DNA from: Anoplolepis gracilipes | Taxonomy: Eukaryota > Arthropoda > Insecta > Hymenoptera > Formicidae | Assembly: GCF_047496725.1 (NCBI RefSeq) | Contig: NC_132977.1 | Span: 5,278,501-5,342,500 of the forward strand | Length of the DNA stretch: 64,000 nt | Direction: 5' to 3' | In this document: positions 62,318 through 64,000 of the stretch, one piece after another | Layout: each line of letters starts with the position of its first letter | How positions within the stretch are numbered: the stretch's first letter is position 1 | Made by a program: the position numbers and the translations under genes | Notes under the pieces: model-generated | The model's database searches: none | What the model was told of the DNA's origin: nothing | Seen by the model: the letters and a program-made list of their open reading frames with translations, nothing else

Positions 62318-64000
62318 TACTACCACATGGCCAAACTAACACTATCTGTTCGAACTCATTTGTTAGATGATTTGCAATTGCGTCGAAACATAATGAAATA
62401 GCTAATTTTAATAATTGTAATATACTTTTATTTTTCCAGCACTTATATATATTAAAATGATTGATTTTCTTTAATAAGCAAAAAAAGAGATAAATCTTTC
62501 ATACTAATTATGAAAATAATGTTGCTAATTCAGTTTCGTGTATATAATAATATTAAATAATAATCTTCTAATATAAAGTGGTTTTTATTATCGTGTTCTA
62601 TATTTTATACACATATAATAATACTGACATATATGATAAAATAAAAAATGACATACAACGCTGTATTTTAATATTAATTTAATTTGTAATAATAATGTAA
62701 TAATATAATAAAAATAGAAAAAAACAAACAAAAATGTTTTTAATATTTGTAAAGATGTAACTATATATTTCTGTTTACAGATTTTTTCTATTAATTTTTT
62801 ACTTGCTTTTATACTTCTGAAGACTAGTATAATATTTTATTAATGTGAAATATAAATTATTAAAGTACGGAATTTGTAATTTTCTATGAGAAGTAGTGTT
62901 CTTTTCAGACGGACAGAGAGGTCAAAAATATATTAATGTGTTCCAGAAAAAAATAACAGAAAGAGAACTATTATAAAATAGAGCTTTGTGGTTAAGACAA
63001 ATATGTATCTATTTATTTATTTATTTATTTCTTTTTTATGATATTTTCTAATTTTATAAAACTTCCAATTTTAAAATTTTAACCTAAGTTTTATAATAGT
63101 TTAAGTTGTATAAGTTTTTACTAATTTAAATTAACAATATAAGTTTATACAAGTTTACAAAGTAGCTTTAGATAGGCAGTGTCAAGACAATTTACAATTT
63201 TTGTGTGTTTGTTTCAAATAAGGTTTTGTTTTTATCTTACTGACGTACTGTTAAGAAAATATATATTCTACATAGGAATAACTTATTGATGAAAGGCATA
63301 GTTAAATAATGACAAAATTAATTATAAATTATATTCATAATTTACAAGATAGGTATGAATAGAATCAAGAGAACAAAGATTAATGTGTATTGTATTTTTA
63401 GTTTTATAATAAGCTACATATTAAAAATTGATAAAAAGAGTAATAAATTTTATCTTGTAAATCTTTAAGTATTAAAAAAAAGATCAAAAACATAGAATAA
63501 TTTTTAATTTACTTTAGTTATTCTATTATTGACGTTTTAAGTAAAAAATAAATATCTTTTGTATACTTTTCAGTCTAACGCAGAAAAATATTATGATATT
63601 TGATATTTGTTAATTGCGCGTCTGCTTTTAATTATGATTACATATGCTTAAATGCAGCGTCTAATTGAGAGAATCGAGGAAAATAATATTAACACATTGG
63701 CGGTTAGAGCATTAAGAACATAAATTTTTTAAATTAAAGATTGTACAGAAATGTAAGAAGTATATTTTGTTAAGTAATATTGAGTGTCCCACAAATTACA
63801 TGGAAAAAAACTTAACTTACAATGATATACGTCAAAATGATAATTTAAAAACATTGTGTTCTTAATGTTCTAACCGCCAATTGTTATTAACGTCTTTAAA
63901 ATTCAGGGAGTGTTTTTTTCTTTTATGATTTGAATATTAACACATTTAAATAATATAAGAACAATATTAACTAATTAATTAATTAATAATTATTTAATAA
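62318..64000. other. AT-rich region without supported genes
   Basis: No receptor exon or other coding signature on either strand. Contains a TTTA/TTAT tract near 63007-63035 and an inverted-repeat element at 63689-63890. The array ends at copy 15 within this window. Confidence 0.55.
63689..63890. mobile_element. Small fold-back element with TTAA ends
   Basis: Arms TTGGCGGTTAGAGCATTAAG and the complement CTTAATGTTCTAACCGCCAA, bounded by TTAA at 63689-63692 and 63887-63890. TTAA flanks suggest a piggyBac-type MITE, but the ends lack a canonical CCC start. No coding capacity. Confidence 0.55.

Noticed and set aside
1..64000. CRISPR array, operon or prokaryotic origin
   Set aside because: Genes are split by GT-AG introns and the repeats are microsatellites, hairpins or gene duplicates; no spaced direct-repeat array is present.
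1..64000. tRNA or rRNA genes
   Set aside because: No cloverleaf-like or rRNA-like stretch was recognised by eye; a tRNAscan or Rfam run would be needed to exclude small RNAs.

Overview
The window is AT-rich eukaryotic DNA holding a tandem array of one multigene family. I read the family as insect gustatory receptors (Gr, 7tm_7 chemoreceptors). An insect source is well supported; a hymenopteran, probably an ant, is my best guess from the style of expansion, base composition and transposons, but no species marker is visible. I count 15 copies or pieces. Eight are intact, or intact as far as the window shows (copies 1 [5' end outside the window], 2, 3, 4, 7, 9, 10, 13), plus an intact minus-strand copy (15). 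Two are full length with a single 1-base lesion (5, 11). Four are clear pseudogenes or relics (6, 8, 12, 14).

Every full copy has the same seven exons. Exon 1 (about 90 codons, MVDTI start) is joined in phase 0 to exon 2 (VDDTLExLG). Exon 2 joins exon 3 (YIGTR...NREHxLWTAM) in phase 2, and exon 3 joins exon 4 (HLHLELCRIA...LNYICESV) in phase 2. Exons 5 (AEKTKDMI), 6 (PLKFSGMGLFYFG) and 7 (TM7, IFMVQM) follow, all in phase 0. The mature proteins are 402-411 residues, the usual Gr length. The GLFYFG block followed by a last membrane segment ending in VQM is a weakened form of the Gr C-terminal signature (GLF...TYhhhhhQF).

Layout: 1-25 kb has A-type copies 1, 4, 5 and B-type copies 2, 3. 25.8-34.8 kb has a deleted pseudogene (6), intact copy 7 and a truncated fragment (8) carrying a duplicated spacer. 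34.8-56.1 kb is a uniform run of B-type copies 9, 10, 11, relic 12 and copy 13, all on the plus strand. 57.3-62.3 kb holds two divergent minus-strand copies (pseudogene 14, intact 15) convergent with the array. 62.3-64 kb has no gene I can support.

The spacers and introns hold mobile DNA: a Penelope-like element with long inverted arms and a candidate hammerhead ribozyme, inserted exactly at the exon 3 splice donor of copy 2; a second, decayed Penelope fragment on the minus strand; mariner-like fold-back elements flanked by TA; a hAT-like MITE; and an old fold-back element inherited in intron 5 of copies 10, 11 and 13. Paralogous spacers give empty sites for several insertions. The B-type genes share a conserved upstream block ending in TCTAATAGTTAAC just before the start codon, and copies 10 and 11 share a nearly identical 398-bp tract that looks like recent gene conversion.
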